A stretch of 9,736 bases of DNA from Novosphingobium sp. (GTDB lineage Bacteria; Pseudomonadota; Alphaproteobacteria; Sphingomonadales; Sphingomonadaceae): contig JAIXYF010000216.1 of NCBI GenBank assembly GCA_027490345.1, forward strand, positions 1 to 9,736, read 5' to 3'. A program made the position numbers and the translations under genes. Under the pieces are notes generated by a model, which made no database searches, was not told the DNA's origin, and worked only from the letters and a program-made list of their open reading frames with translations. This document shows, one piece after another, positions 1 through 6,772 of the stretch. Position 1 is the first letter of the stretch. Every line of letters starts with the position of its first letter.

Positions 1-1929
1 CAGCTCGGCCGCGCCCACGCCGATCTGGCTGGCTGCAGAACCCGCCTCGATCAGCGGCGAGCCGATCCACTTGACCCCGTCGGCGCGCACACCGCTGCGG
101 CGCGGATCGATGGTGACCGTCTTGCCGTTGAGCGTGAAGCTGCCATCGGTGCGCACATCGCGGTAGTTGGGCGTATCGCGCAGTTCGTTGCCCTTGAGCG
201 GCGCAATGGTGACGGCGTTGCGGCTAGCTTCAAGCGCGACATCCTTGATGCCGCCGACATCGATCCGCACGCCTTCGCCCACGATCACGCTGCCGGAGGA
301 AACGGTGCGCCCGGTGGAGGCCAGCGCCGGTGCATCAAACGTCTGCGAGGCACGGCTGCCGATGGAAACGGTGGCGGCCGGCGCGAGCAGCAGGGAGTTC
401 GCGCCGAATTCGACCGCAGCAGGCCCGAACAGGCCCAGCGCCGAACCACCTGCGAGCAGCGGCACATAGACGCCGCCAATATCGATGCGCGATGTCTTGA
501 ACGCGGGTGGCTCGTCGGCTGTGCCCTGCGGCACGGTTTCGGTGCTCGCATCATCAAGGATCGCGATGCCGCCCGCATGGGCCGTATCGACCCCGCCGGA
601 AATGCGGATCGTGCCAGCCGTCAGCGAGATGGCGCCATTGCGCGAAACACTGGTGGTCGAGGCCAGCAGCCCCGCGTTTTCGACGCTGCCCGCCAGATCC
701 GAACCGAGCGAGATATAGCCGCGCGGCACCTCGATCAGGCCTGAGTTGACCACTGTCCCGCCGGTTTCGGTGAGCGTGCGCAAGATCAGCCCGCGAATGT
801 CCGGATCGGCGCCTCTCGCATCGCCGGTCGAGACGACATAGCTGATCGCGCGGCCCGCCTGCAGGCTGACCTGGCCTTCCGGGGCAGAAAGCTGGCCATC
901 GTTCGCCACATTGGGCGCAGTGAGGATGACAAAGCCGCCATTGGCCGCAGTGATGCTGGCTCCGCGATCAACCACCACATCGCCTTCGGGCACCGCGCTG
1001 AAAGCGGCATCCGGGTTGGTCACCAGATAGCGGCCAGACCCTGCGAGGCTCGACGTGAGCAGGGCGTTGTACTTGCCCGGGCTGGCCGAAGGGCCAAGCA
1101 GGCCGTTTTCCAGATAGGCGGTATTGCGCTCCTTTAGCGTCAACCCGGTGAAGATATTGGCATCTTCAGCGCTGCGGCCGACATCCTTGGCAAAGTTGCC
1201 GATCTCCAGACTGCTGGCGAGCAGCGACCGGACATTGACCTGCGCGCCGTTGCCGAAAATCACCCCGGAGCGGTTGAGCACGAGGACCGTGCCCGATGCC
1301 TTGATCGAACCCAGAATGGTGCTGGGCCGGGCGCCCGGATCAACCACGCGGTTGAGCACGACCCAATCGGTCTGCGCCTTGCCCCCAACGGTCTGATCGA
1401 ACACCAGCGTGGTCTTCGCGCCGATATCGAAATTGTTCCACGAAAGCAGCGCGCGCGAATCGGTTTGCTTGATCGTGACGGTGAATTTGCCATCCGCTTC
1501 GATCTGGGTTGGCAGCAGTGCGCCCTGCCATGTGGCCCGCCCGGTCGCATCATCCACGGACGCCGTGATCTTGGTGACCGCGGGATTGAGCCCGGCAAGC
1601 GAAAGCCCCTCGGTCGGCCGGGTGCGGGTGGCCGCAAGTGCCGCCGCGCGTGCCTGCGTGACGAGACCGCGCATCGATTTCACCGCATCGCGCGCCGCCT
1701 GCTGCTGGGCCAGCGCTTCCTGCATGCGCACCGAACGCTGCGGAATCGGCGCCGAACTGCCACCACCCGCGCCCGGCACGATGACCGGGATTGCCCCCAC
1801 CGCGCCCTGAAGGCGCGCCATCTGCGCCTGCGCGGGCTGGACTGCACAGCCAAGGCCAAGCACCAGCGCGCTGGCGCTGGCAAGAAGGCGCTGCCGCTTT
1901 CCGGTTGCGTTATCGCTGCGCTGAATCAT
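1..1929 (-). CDS. TpsA-type filamentous haemagglutinin exoprotein, N-terminal part (runs off the window)
   Basis: This is an uninterrupted minus-strand frame of 643 codons from ATG 1929 to position 1, with no stop, so the C-terminus lies outside. A GAGGA Shine-Dalgarno sequence (1935-1939) lies 5 nt upstream. A Sec signal peptide covers residues 1-35, with likely signal peptidase I cleavage after AQA (A35|Q36). Cys28 sits in a poor lipobox (LGLGC). Residues 64-103 form an Ala/Gln/Arg-rich predicted helix. Residues about 104-240 match the haemagglutination-activity (TPS) domain: SWNNFDIG (163-170), VFDQ, LNRVVDP, then LNRSGVIFGNGAQVNV (218-233) and LLASSLEI. The usual NPNG motif reads NRSG. 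After that come Gly/Ser/Val-rich beta-helix-like repeats. By family knowledge the TPS domain is recognised by TpsB POTRA domains and the protein is exported to the surface. It is probably the last visible gene of the tpsB operon. The call rests on motifs; substrate and function are unknown. Confidence 0.9.
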   Translation of the reverse strand, partial: MIQRSDNATGKRQRLLASASALVLGLGCAVQPAQAQMARLQGAVGAIPVIVPGAGGGSSAPIPQRSVRMQEALAQQQAARDAVKSMRGLVTQARAAALAATRTRPTEGLSLAGLNPAVTKITASVDDATGRATWQGALLPTQIEADGKFTVTIKQTDSRALLSWNNFDIGAKTTLVFDQTVGGKAQTDWVVLNRVVDPGARPSTILGSIKASGTVLVLNRSGVIFGNGAQVNVRSLLASSLEIGNFAKDVGRSAEDANIFTGLTLKERNTAYLENGLLGPSASPGKYNALLTSSLAGSGRYLVTNPDAAFSAVPEGDVVVDRGASITAANGGFVILTAPNVANDGQLSAPEGQVSLQAGRAISYVVSTGDARGADPDIRGLILRTLTETGGTVVNSGLIEVPRGYISLGSDLAGSVENAGLLASTTSVSRNGAISLTAGTIRISGGVDTAHAGGIAILDDASTETVPQGTADEPPAFKTSRIDIGGVYVPLLAGGSALGLFGPAAVEFGANSLLLAPAATVSIGSRASQTFDAPALASTGRTVSSGSVIVGEGVRIDVGGIKDVALEASRNAVTIAPLKGNELRDTPNYRDVRTDGSFTLNGKTVTIDPRRSGVRADGVKWIGSPLIEAGSAASQIGVGAAEL

Positions 1930-1934
1930 GCCGG

Positions 1935-1939
1935 TCCTC
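1935..1939 (-). promoter_or_regulatory. Shine-Dalgarno of the tpsA-like gene
   Basis: GAGGA on the minus strand lies 5 nt before ATG 1929. It supports that start, which begins directly with a signal peptide. No promoter or terminator hairpin is apparent in the 60-nt gap (1930-1989) after the porin gene, so read-through from the operon is the simplest reading. Confidence 0.7.
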
Positions 1940-1989
1940 GGACAAGTGGTCGTGACTTGGGAAATGCGTGTCGTGCGGATGGCGAACGA

Positions 1990-3783
1990 TCAGAACCGCG
2001 CCATGAAATCGATCTGCAGAACGTCGATCCCCAGCGGCTCGCCGGTAATCTCGTTGCCGCTAAACCAGCGGGCACGCATCGAAACTCGGTCGGCAACGCC
2101 GTATTCCGCCCCGATGATGTAGCCCTTCACGTTCGTGCCGCCCAGGTGGAGGTCGCTATCCGTGAAGGCATCGAGCACCGCATCGCTTTCGAGGTAGCGA
2201 TACTCGCCAAAGGCGTTCCAGGAGCCCTTCTTGTAGACTTTGGCATGACCGATCGTGGCATTGGCGAGCCAGCCGGTGTTTCCACCGACAAAGCTCGTCG
2301 GGTTGGTCTTGGTGCAGATATTGCGCTGCGCATTGCCGTTGCTGCCGTAATTGTTGAACGGTTGGACAAGAAACGCCTCGGGCGTATCGAACCGGCCCTG
2401 ACAGATATCACTGCGCTTGAAGCCAAGGTTCTTGAGGTAGTCGCCCGCGATCTTGAACCCGACATCGCCGGAAATCGGCGCCCGCACCGCAAGATTGAGG
2501 TCGAGGATATCGTAGTCGAACTTCAGACCGAAGAGCTGCGGATAGACCCCGGTGCTGTTCGCCACGAGATTGCGCATCGTGAAAAGGGTATTGCCCTTGC
2601 GCAGGAACCGGGCCTGGTAGGCGTCGGTCGAGCAGAAATCGCCGAGATCAAGGTTGCACGGCTCGGACAGGCGGCCCTGCACATTCGAATAACTGTGATA
2701 GGCGACGCTGGCATCGAGGTTGATCTTGCTGCCAAGCTCGGTCTTGAGCCTGAATTCCCCGGCATAGAGCCACCGGGACGGATAGGGCAGCTTGTTGACC
2801 GCGATATTGGGAAAGCCCGCAGGGCCGAACTCGAGCGGGAAAGCACCGCCCGTAATCGCTAGCGACGAACCCTTACCCAGGGCGTCGGCCCACTTGAACG
2901 AAGCCGAGACGCCGTCAAAGCGCAGATCCTCGTCGTAAAGCAGTGGCGTCGTGTTGAACGGTGTCTCGAACCGGCCGAGCTGGAAGGTTGCCCACTTGAA
3001 GGGCTTCACGACGATATCGGCCGTATCGATGAAGATCGGACGCTTGGAGAAGCTGGCGCCAAGGCTGGCATTTTCCGAGATCGGGCTGTTGTCGTCACCC
3101 GAACCCAGCGCGATCGTGGCCGTCACCCCGTCGACGACATGCGCCTCGAAACCAAGCCGGGCGCGGTAGCGCAGATTGGTGCGGTCTTTGCGCGTATTGA
3201 TGAACTGGTAGGAAGAGAGCCGCGCCAGATCGATCGGCAGCCCCGCGGCGGTCATCGATTCAAAGTCGAGGATCTCGTTCGAGTTGGTGTCGGCAAAGAA
3301 CTCGCCCTGGGCACGCACGCGCACATCACCGAACACGCGAATGCGCTTGGTCCATTCGGGCGCGGCCTGGTCCTTGGTCACCCAGCCTTCGGTCGCGGCC
3401 TGGGCCATGATCTCGCCGCGGATCTCGTCGCGGATCTGCTGGCGCACCGCTTCAGGCACCCGGGCAACGCGCACGGCACCGGCGGCGGGCGGTGGCGGGG
3501 GGGGCGGCGCGGCAGCGGCCAAGCGCGCCTTCTCGGCCTCACCCTGCGCCTGCGACAGCAGCGCATCGCCATCGGCCTGGCTCAGCGTGCCCTTGGCCAC
3601 CAGCAGGCGGATGAGATTGGTCATCGCATCGGACGACGGCGCGGCCGGAGCTGCTGCGGCGGCCGGAGCGGCTGCGGCCGAGGCTTCTGGCGCATTCTGG
3701 GCATGCGCCGCAGTGCTGGCCAGCAGCACGGCGAGCGCAGCGGAAAGGCCGGCGCGGCGGGGGGCGGAACGACGCAGCGACAT
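1990..3783 (-). CDS. Putative outer-membrane porin (Porin_5-like)
   Basis: The protein has 597 residues. I chose ATG 3783 over an upstream in-frame start at 3933 because it begins a clean signal peptide (MSLRRSAPRRAG, then a hydrophobic core, cleavage after AHA at A28). It also has GGAG (3791-3794) 7 nt upstream and does not overlap the preceding gene. The mature N-terminus is Ala-rich (29-50), followed by a helical segment (52-90), seven prolines (93-99) and a second helix (about 109-130). From about residue 145 to the end the sequence alternates hydrophobic and polar residues like a beta barrel and ends in Phe597, the usual outer-membrane assembly signal. Cys376/384 and Cys461/490 could form two loop disulfides. 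The family resembles the 'putative porin' group; the solute is unknown. The gene lies between the tonB-like and tpsA genes (gaps of 31 and 60 nt), which suggests a structural or uptake role in the same envelope system. Confidence 0.85.
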   Translation of the reverse strand: MSLRRSAPRRAGLSAALAVLLASTAAHAQNAPEASAAAAPAAAAAPAAPSSDAMTNLIRLLVAKGTLSQADGDALLSQAQGEAEKARLAAAAPPPPPPPAAGAVRVARVPEAVRQQIRDEIRGEIMAQAATEGWVTKDQAAPEWTKRIRVFGDVRVRAQGEFFADTNSNEILDFESMTAAGLPIDLARLSSYQFINTRKDRTNLRYRARLGFEAHVVDGVTATIALGSGDDNSPISENASLGASFSKRPIFIDTADIVVKPFKWATFQLGRFETPFNTTPLLYDEDLRFDGVSASFKWADALGKGSSLAITGGAFPLEFGPAGFPNIAVNKLPYPSRWLYAGEFRLKTELGSKINLDASVAYHSYSNVQGRLSEPCNLDLGDFCSTDAYQARFLRKGNTLFTMRNLVANSTGVYPQLFGLKFDYDILDLNLAVRAPISGDVGFKIAGDYLKNLGFKRSDICQGRFDTPEAFLVQPFNNYGSNGNAQRNICTKTNPTSFVGGNTGWLANATIGHAKVYKKGSWNAFGEYRYLESDAVLDAFTDSDLHLGGTNVKGYIIGAEYGVADRVSMRARWFSGNEITGEPLGIDVLQIDFMARF

Positions 3784-3814
3784 TGCAGGACTCCATGGTC
3801 GAATAGGGCGCAGG

Positions 3815-4543
3815 TCAGAGGCCACGGCTGCCCCGGACGGTGATCTTCTGCGGAAAACGGAACGCGGTGGGCGGTGCATCAAGCCCGCGAATGGATTGCA
3901 GCGCCGCCAGCAGCAGCTGATCGCGCTTGGCATTGCCGCTCGAACGCAGCAGTTGAACGGCGGTGACCTGCCCGCCAGGGCTGATCGTCACCGCAAAATC
4001 GGCGCTGAAAATCTGGCGGTTGATCTTGTCGTTGTTCTGCACCCGCTCTTGCAGCGCAGAACTGAGATAGCGGGTGTAAAACCCGGTTGCGATCGGCGAA
4101 CCGCCGCCGCAGGGCGGGGCAAGGCACGTGCCGGTGCTGCCACCGCCGCCCATGCCGCCGCCCTTGCCCGCGCTCATGCCGAACGCGTCAGTCCCGGCCT
4201 GCGCTGGGCCATCGATTTTCATCGGCGCAGGCTGATCGGGCGCAGGGGCAGGCGCAGGCTCGGGCACCGGCGCGGGATCGGGCTTTGCATCAGGCGGAGG
4301 CTGATCGGGCGGGGGCGGTGGCGGCGGAGGCGGCGGCGGAGGCGGCAGCATGTCCACCGTCTGCGGCGGCGCCTGCTCCACTTTCACGCCCGGCACTTCG
4401 GTCACGATGCCATAGATCCACCAGGCCGCAAGCAGCACGAGCGCACCCGCGCCGGCCTGGATGAGGCGCAGCTTGAGCGATGCCTTCGTGTTCGGATTGA
4501 ACACGGGTGGCACCGGATCAGGAGAGGCGGGGCGGCTGGCCAT
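3815..4543 (-). CDS. TonB-like energy transducer with long polyproline linker
   Basis: The protein has 242 residues. It has a short cytoplasmic N-terminus (1-26), a single membrane anchor (about 27-48, ending WWIYGIV), and then a periplasmic linker. The linker has 13 consecutive prolines (67-79), PDPAP/PEPAP repeats (to about 107) and a Gly-rich stretch (123-149) with Cys140 and Cys145. The C-terminal domain (about 155-238) has FAVTISPGGQVTAVQLLRSSG (182-202) and a following helix and strand typical of TonB_C/TonB_2 domains. By family knowledge such proteins carry energy from ExbB/ExbD to outer-membrane partners. The gene follows exbD by 34 nt, so the three form a complete module. No strong Shine-Dalgarno is visible before ATG 4543, so translation may depend on upstream coupling or the start may be imprecise. 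A TolA-like role is possible. The outer-membrane target is unknown; TpsB or the porin are candidates from context only. Confidence 0.87.
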   Translation of the reverse strand: MASRPASPDPVPPVFNPNTKASLKLRLIQAGAGALVLLAAWWIYGIVTEVPGVKVEQAPPQTVDMLPPPPPPPPPPPPPDQPPPDAKPDPAPVPEPAPAPAPDQPAPMKIDGPAQAGTDAFGMSAGKGGGMGGGGSTGTCLAPPCGGGSPIATGFYTRYLSSALQERVQNNDKINRQIFSADFAVTISPGGQVTAVQLLRSSGNAKRDQLLLAALQSIRGLDAPPTAFRFPQKITVRGSRGL

Positions 4544-4577
4544 GATGGTCTGGCTTCGTTCGTCCTGGGTTGGCGCT

Positions 4578-4985
4578 TCAGGTACCGGTCGGCTTGCCGG
4601 TCACCAGACCGACCTTGGAAAGGTCCAGCCGGCGGCAAAGATCGAGCACTTCCATGACCTTGCCATACTGCGTCGTCGTATCGCCCTTGAGCACGATCGG
4701 CACTTCGGGGTTGGAGGCCTTGGCATTGCGCAGCCGCGTTTCCAGATCAGGCAGGGTCACCGGAAAGGCGTCCATGAACACCTGACCCTGATCGTTGACC
4801 GTTAGCGCTATGGTCTTGGGCTGGACCAGGCTCTTGGCCGAGCTGGCCTTGGGCAGATCAACCTTGATGCCCTGCACCGATGCGGTGGCCATGAGGATGA
4901 AGATGACGAGCAGCACATAGGCCAGATCGAGCATCGGGGTGATGTTGATATCGTCGTAGGCCTTGCGGCCGCCACCTACCTGCAT
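4578..4985 (-). CDS. exbD: Biopolymer transporter ExbD
   Basis: The protein has 135 residues, close to the usual ExbD length of about 140. It has a short cytoplasmic N-terminus with the family motif INITPMLDLAYVLL (14-27). Asp20 corresponds to the proton-carrying aspartate (D25 in E. coli ExbD). A single transmembrane helix runs to about residue 36 and is followed by the typical IKVDLPKA start of the periplasmic domain (about 40-135), with GQVFMDAFPVTLPDLETRL and VPIVLKGD motifs. It partners with the ExbB-fusion protein encoded 12 nt upstream and the TonB-like protein 34 nt downstream to convert proton motive force into mechanical work at the inner membrane. Its strong Shine-Dalgarno is TAAGGAG, whose TAA is the stop codon of the upstream gene, pointing to coupled translation. 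TolR is the main alternative, but the neighbouring TonB-like gene favours ExbD. Confidence 0.93.
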   Translation of the reverse strand: MQVGGGRKAYDDINITPMLDLAYVLLVIFILMATASVQGIKVDLPKASSAKSLVQPKTIALTVNDQGQVFMDAFPVTLPDLETRLRNAKASNPEVPIVLKGDTTTQYGKVMEVLDLCRRLDLSKVGLVTGKPTGT

Positions 4986-4993
4986 GGGACGGG

Positions 4994-5000
4994 CTCCTTA
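4994..5000 (-). promoter_or_regulatory. Shine-Dalgarno of exbD overlapping the upstream stop codon
   Basis: The minus-strand sequence TAAGGAG runs from 5000 to 4994, followed by an 8-nt spacer and the exbD ATG (4985-4983). Its first three bases are the TAA stop of the DUF2341-ExbB gene. It is the strongest ribosome binding site in the operon and fixes the exbD start. It suggests that ribosomes finishing the ExbB subunit can reinitiate on ExbD. Confidence 0.85.
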
Positions 5001-6770
5001 CTTTGCATCTTCGCGGGCTTGCGCGGCGTCAGCCTGCATTTCCGCGAGACGGGTGATGAGGCGGTCGATGAACACGCGCATCTGGTCGGCCAGCGCGGAG
5101 ATCCGCCCGTTAAGGTAGTTGTAGCCAAACAGCGCCGGGATGGCGCAGGTCAGGCCTGCGATGGTGGCAAGCAGCGCGGCCGCAATACCCGGCGCGATCG
5201 CGTTCACGTTCACGTCACCGGCCATGGCCACGCCGCCGAACACGGTCATCACCCCGATCACCGTGCCGAGCAGGCCGATGAACGGACCACCCGAGATGGC
5301 GATGGTGAGAATGACCATGAGCTTGTCGAGCTTCTGGTTCTCTTCGACATAGACGGCATCGACCGCCGCGCGCATCGCCTCGACCGCTTCGCCCGAAAGC
5401 GCGCGGGCCGCGCCGCCCTTGCGGCGCACATCCAGCTCGGCAATGCCCATTTCATAAAGCCGTGCGATCGGCGAGGCCTTGGTGATGAACGCCACCTCAG
5501 GCTCAGTGATGCCCGGCACCTTGGCGATGGGAACGAGCTGCTCGTGCATCGCGTTGAAGCGCGTATAGAACTGCGCGTTGCCTTTGTCCGCTGCGTTCAG
5601 ATAGCGGATCTTCGCGACCATCAGCCACACGGCCATCACCAGCAAGATCATGCACAGCGCGATGATGACAGCGTCGACCGGTTCAAGCTTGCTGAAGATG
5701 AAGAAGATCACCCCGCCGCCATTACCCTGCTTTTCAGCCGTGTCGGAAACGCCGACGAGCTTGGTCGAAGGGCCTTCGGCATTGGCCATGGCAAGCAGCA
5801 TCGCGGCGGGACGCGCGGTCTTGGACAGGCGCACTTCGTCAAGCGAGCCGACCAAGGTGCCGCCCAGCGTGATCGGACCGGCAATGGCAGGCAGCGCGAC
5901 CGAAACGGCCCCCGCCTCGATGCCGTTGACATAGATCTTGAGCGTGGTGCCATCGGCGACGACGCCGACATGAGTCCAGTCACCCTGCTTAACCGCAGCC
6001 GTTGCTGCGGCGCGGCCGCTGCCCACCGCCACATAAGGCGCACCGGCATTGATGCCGATCACCATGCCGCCGCGTGCAAACAGCTGCTGGTCGCCGCTCA
6101 GATTGTCCGGTTTGACCCATGCGGTGAAGGTGAACGGCGCGCCCGGCGTCATCGCCAGCGACGGCGTCTCGTTGACGATCACGCCGCCTTGGCCGACGAA
6201 GCGCCCGCCGTGGCCGATAATGGCGCTGTCCTCGATCCCGGCAGGCGCGTTGGTAGCCGTGTTGCCGTTCGCAGTCTTGTCCTCGGTCGGCTGACCGGGG
6301 CCTTCGGAGAAGTGGTAGGCGAGCGTGTAATCCGGATCGAAGCTGCCCTTGACGTCTTCGCCGACGGGGGAATTCTCGTTGCCGAAATAAAGCCAGATCT
6401 GCTTCTTCTCACCACCGTTCAGCACCGGCACGCTGACCCAGATCGTCGCCACGCCGTTCTTCGAGTCGAAGCTTTCGATGTGATAGGGCAGCGGGTTCTT
6501 GTCGTCGCTGTCGACGAAGCGCAGGTCCGCTCCGTTTTCCAGCGCATCCGTGAAGGTGAAGTTGCCGGAATGCAGCCGCACCAGCACCAGCGTGCGGCCG
6601 ATCGGGCCGCTGACGTTGACGCCCGAGGGGCTGGTGTCGATCGTCACCGCCTTGCGATAGGACCAATCCTTCTGCCACCAGGCGGCGGCCGGGCTAGCCC
6701 ATGTCCCCATCATGAGAACAAGGAGCGCGAAGAAAGCCTTGAGAACAGGCCGCAAGGTGCTGGTGTGCAT
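4998..6770 (-). CDS. DUF2341/LamG-like domain fused to MotA/TolQ/ExbB proton channel
   Basis: The protein has 590 residues. It has a Sec signal peptide (1-30, AAA|WW) and a DUF2341 domain (about 31-135) opening with WWQKDWSYRK, with LRFVDSDDKNPLPYHIE (83-99) and WLYFGN (126-131). A LamG/concanavalin-like beta-sandwich follows (about 145-335), with FTFTAWVKP (213-221), WTHVGVVADG (265-274) and GSLDEVRLSKTAR (308-320). TM1 (about 365-386) leads to a cytoplasmic segment. The ExbB core has TM2 (about 484-512, GGPFIGLLGTVIGVM) and TM3 (about 522-547, IAPGIAAALLATIAGLTCAIPA). Thr503 and Thr536 match ExbB pore threonines, but the conserved TM3 Glu (E. coli ExbB E176) is Ala531. Classical ExbB is about 240 residues with no such periplasmic region. 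The topology (N-terminus outside, TM1 going in) fits ExbB. Its ATG overlaps the tpsB stop as TGATG. By family knowledge it drives ExbD and TonB; the ligand of the sandwich domains is unknown. Confidence 0.92.
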   Translation of the reverse strand: MHTSTLRPVLKAFFALLVLMMGTWASPAAAWWQKDWSYRKAVTIDTSPSGVNVSGPIGRTLVLVRLHSGNFTFTDALENGADLRFVDSDDKNPLPYHIESFDSKNGVATIWVSVPVLNGGEKKQIWLYFGNENSPVGEDVKGSFDPDYTLAYHFSEGPGQPTEDKTANGNTATNAPAGIEDSAIIGHGGRFVGQGGVIVNETPSLAMTPGAPFTFTAWVKPDNLSGDQQLFARGGMVIGINAGAPYVAVGSGRAAATAAVKQGDWTHVGVVADGTTLKIYVNGIEAGAVSVALPAIAGPITLGGTLVGSLDEVRLSKTARPAAMLLAMANAEGPSTKLVGVSDTAEKQGNGGGVIFFIFSKLEPVDAVIIALCMILLVMAVWLMVAKIRYLNAADKGNAQFYTRFNAMHEQLVPIAKVPGITEPEVAFITKASPIARLYEMGIAELDVRRKGGAARALSGEAVEAMRAAVDAVYVEENQKLDKLMVILTIAISGGPFIGLLGTVIGVMTVFGGVAMAGDVNVNAIAPGIAAALLATIAGLTCAIPALFGYNYLNGRISALADQMRVFIDRLITRLAEMQADAAQAREDAK

Positions 6771-6772
6771 CA
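6768..6772 (-). other. TGATG stop/start overlap between tpsB and the ExbB-fusion gene
   Basis: On the minus strand the TGA of the TpsB frame (6772-6770) shares its A with the ATG of the DUF2341-ExbB frame (6770-6768). An AGGGG Shine-Dalgarno lies about 9 nt before the ATG inside the end of tpsB. Such junctions usually give translational coupling, which ties synthesis of the transporter to that of the energising channel. Confidence 0.9.

Noticed and set aside
1843..1851. Lipobox (LGLGC, Cys28) making TpsA a lipoprotein
   Set aside because: The -3 residue is Gly rather than Leu, and a good signal peptidase I site (AQA|Q) follows at residue 35.
1943..1959. CAAGT/ACTTG inverted repeat in the porin-tpsA gap as a terminator
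   Set aside because: The 5-bp stem has a 7-nt loop and no following T-run; it is too weak to be a terminator or an obvious operator.
1465..2862. Plus-strand open frame of 465 codons opposite tpsA and the porin gene
   Set aside because: It spans two real minus-strand genes and the gap between them, and it shows no protein-family features.
3784..3933. N-terminal extension of the porin frame to an upstream start at 3933
   Set aside because: It would overlap the tonB-like gene by over 100 nt and bury the signal peptide that begins at ATG 3783, which has its own Shine-Dalgarno.
3284..4657. Plus-strand open frame of 457 codons opposite the porin, tonB-like and exbD genes
   Set aside because: It is Arg/Ala/Gly low-complexity sequence created by the complement of proline and alanine codons.
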